In this document: positions 62,941 through 64,000 of the stretch, one piece after another
Layout: each line of letters starts with the position of its first letter
Position numbering within the stretch: position 1 is the stretch's first letter
Notes under the pieces: model-generated
The model's database searches: none
Seen by the model: only the letters and a program-made list of their open reading frames with translations
Told to the model about the DNA's origin: nothing
NCBI GenBank assembly: GCA_902595555.1
Contig: CACJQM010000001.1
Span: 270,001-334,000 of the forward strand
Reading direction: 5' to 3'
DNA: 64,000 nucleotides
Source: an uncultured Bacteroidota bacterium
GTDB lineage: Bacteria; Bacteroidota; Bacteroidia; Flavobacteriales; Flavobacteriaceae
Program-made: the position numbers and the translations under genes

Positions 62941-64000
62941 ATGGATTACAACAGATATAGTAAAGTAATTACTAAAAAAGGATCTCAACCAGCTGCCCAA
63001 GCAATGTTACATGCAATAGGCTTAACTAAAAAAGATTTTAATAAACCGTTTATTGGAATTGCTAGTACTGGATATGAAGGTAATCCGTGTAATATGCATT
63101 TAAACGAATTATCAATTCAAATAAAAAATAAAATTGATAGAGATGAGGCTGTTCCATTAATTTTTAACACAATTGGTATAAGTGATGGAATATCTATGGG
63201 AACTAGTGGTATGAAATATTCATTACCTTCGAGAGATATTATTGCTGACTCAATTGAATCCGTTGTTAACGGAATGTCATATGATTCACTTATTACCGTA
63301 GTAGGATGTGATAAGAATATGCCTGGTGCACTTATGGCAATGATTAGATTAAACAGACCATCAATACTTGTTTATGGTGGAACTATTTCTGCTGGCTGTT
63401 ATAAAGGAAAGAAACTTGATGTTGTTTCAGCTTTTGAAGCTTGGGGTGAAAAAGTTGCAGGAAAATTATCTGATGATGACTATGACAATATTATAAGTAA
63501 AGCATGTCCTGGCCCAGGTGCTTGTGGGGGAATGTATACTGCAAATACAATGTCGTCAGCTATTGAAGCAATGGGTATGTCACTTCCATACAATTCATCA
63601 AACCCTGCAACTAGTCAGAACAAATTAAACGAAAAAACTAAAATTTCTAAATCAATAATAAATTTAATTAAACAAGATATTAAACCAAGTGATATTCTAT
63701 CAAAGAAGTCAATTGAAAATGCGGTACGTTTAATAACAATTCTTGGTGGATCAACTAATGCTGTATTACATATACTTGCAATTTGTAAAACAGCTAATAT
63801 TGATTTTAAGATTGATGATTTTCAAAGAATATCTGATGAAACTCCTTTTTTGGCAAATCTAAAACCAAGTGGAAAATATTTAATGGAAGATCTTCATGAA
63901 ATTGGTGGAGTCCCAGCTGTTATGAAGTTTATGATGGATAATGGTTTACTACATGAAGACTGTTTAACTGTAACTGGAAAAACTATTAAAGAAAATTTAA
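62941..64000 (+). CDS. ilvD: Dihydroxy-acid dehydratase, 3' partial
   Basis: The open frame begins [20 protein letters not shown] and continues to the window end (about 353 of the expected 560 residues). Fe-S cluster and metal-site motifs are present: [22 protein letters not shown] and [19 protein letters not shown], followed by [13 protein letters not shown]. The enzyme dehydrates dihydroxy-isovalerate and dihydroxy-methylvalerate in valine, leucine and isoleucine synthesis. The rest of the gene, and probably further ilv/leu genes, lie beyond base 64000. The upstream hairpin suggests regulated transcription. Confidence 0.95.
   Translation, partial: MDYNRYSKVITKKGSQPAAQAMLHAIGLTKKDFNKPFIGIASTGYEGNPCNMHLNELSIQIKNKIDRDEAVPLIFNTIGISDGISMGTSGMKYSLPSRDIIADSIESVVNGMSYDSLITVVGCDKNMPGALMAMIRLNRPSILVYGGTISAGCYKGKKLDVVSAFEAWGEKVAGKLSDDDYDNIISKACPGPGACGGMYTANTMSSAIEAMGMSLPYNSSNPATSQNKLNEKTKISKSIINLIKQDIKPSDILSKKSIENAVRLITILGGSTNAVLHILAICKTANIDFKIDDFQRISDETPFLANLKPSGKYLMEDLHEIGGVPAVMKFMMDNGLLHEDCLTVTGKTIKENL

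Noticed and set aside
1-64000. CRISPR arrays, insertion sequences, prophage or integrase genes
   Set aside because: No regularly spaced repeats, transposase, integrase or terminal inverted repeats were seen; all long frames fit chromosomal genes.

Overview
The window is a very AT-rich, gene-dense chromosomal segment that looks like a marine member of the Bacteroidota, most likely class Flavobacteriia. This rests on three things. Conserved blocks known from flavobacteria are present: mutL followed by rhomboids, ftsK-lolA-lptG-ribBA, pabB-tilS-dsbD, rsmD-DUF3822 and gyrA-TPR. Lineage-typical families are present: DUF3810, VPS10/BNR-repeat proteins, SusC-type plug, formylglycine sulfatases. Several transcription units have a Bacteroidota-type -7 box (TAnnTTTG) a few bases before the first start codon. 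Genes abut or overlap by 1-40 bases, no gap over 300 bases exists, and I see no insertion sequences, phage genes or CRISPR arrays. This is the pattern of a compact genome.

Layout. 1-6.1 kb: 3' part of a secreted BNR-repeat protein, then a leftward operon of nrnA, a cyclophilin-FKBP lipoprotein and a DUF3810 protease-like membrane protein. 6.2-9.8 kb: a rightward operon of a small membrane protein, mutL and two rhomboid proteases. 9.9-15 kb: rsmD cluster, kdsB with an acyltransferase, and yebC with gcvT. 15-26 kb: an orphan TonB plug protein with an M1 peptidase, a 50-residue ORF after clpC, gyrA with a TPR protein, an NlpC/P60 hydrolase and a persulfide-dioxygenase/rhodanese pair.

26.3-40.8 kb is the main accessory region: a small carbohydrate-use locus. 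Leftward it encodes a sulfatase, a GH2-type glycosidase, a YwaF-like membrane protein and a methyltransferase. Rightward it encodes two paralogous beta-helix lipoproteins, an enolase-superfamily sugar-acid enzyme, an aldehyde dehydrogenase, a RhaT-like transporter, a KDG-type kinase and a KDPG-type aldolase. The last set forms a complete oxidative route from an aldose to pyruvate plus glyceraldehyde-3-phosphate. It is the minimal set expected for 3,6-anhydro-D-galactose (carrageenan), though other sulfated or uronic glycans are possible. There is no SusC/SusD pair or regulator in the window.

41-64 kb: amino-acid genes (an arginine-deiminase-fold hydrolase, rocD, a half-length asparaginase), tRNA-Ser(UGA) with its own promoter box and terminator, a TauE-family permease, a leftward operon nhaC-ftsK-lolA-lptF/G-ribB, lpd, a second sulfatase, argE, pabB-tilS-dsbD, a nitroreductase and an aldehyde dehydrogenase. 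The window ends inside ilvD, which is preceded by a terminator-like hairpin lying within a possible leader ORF.
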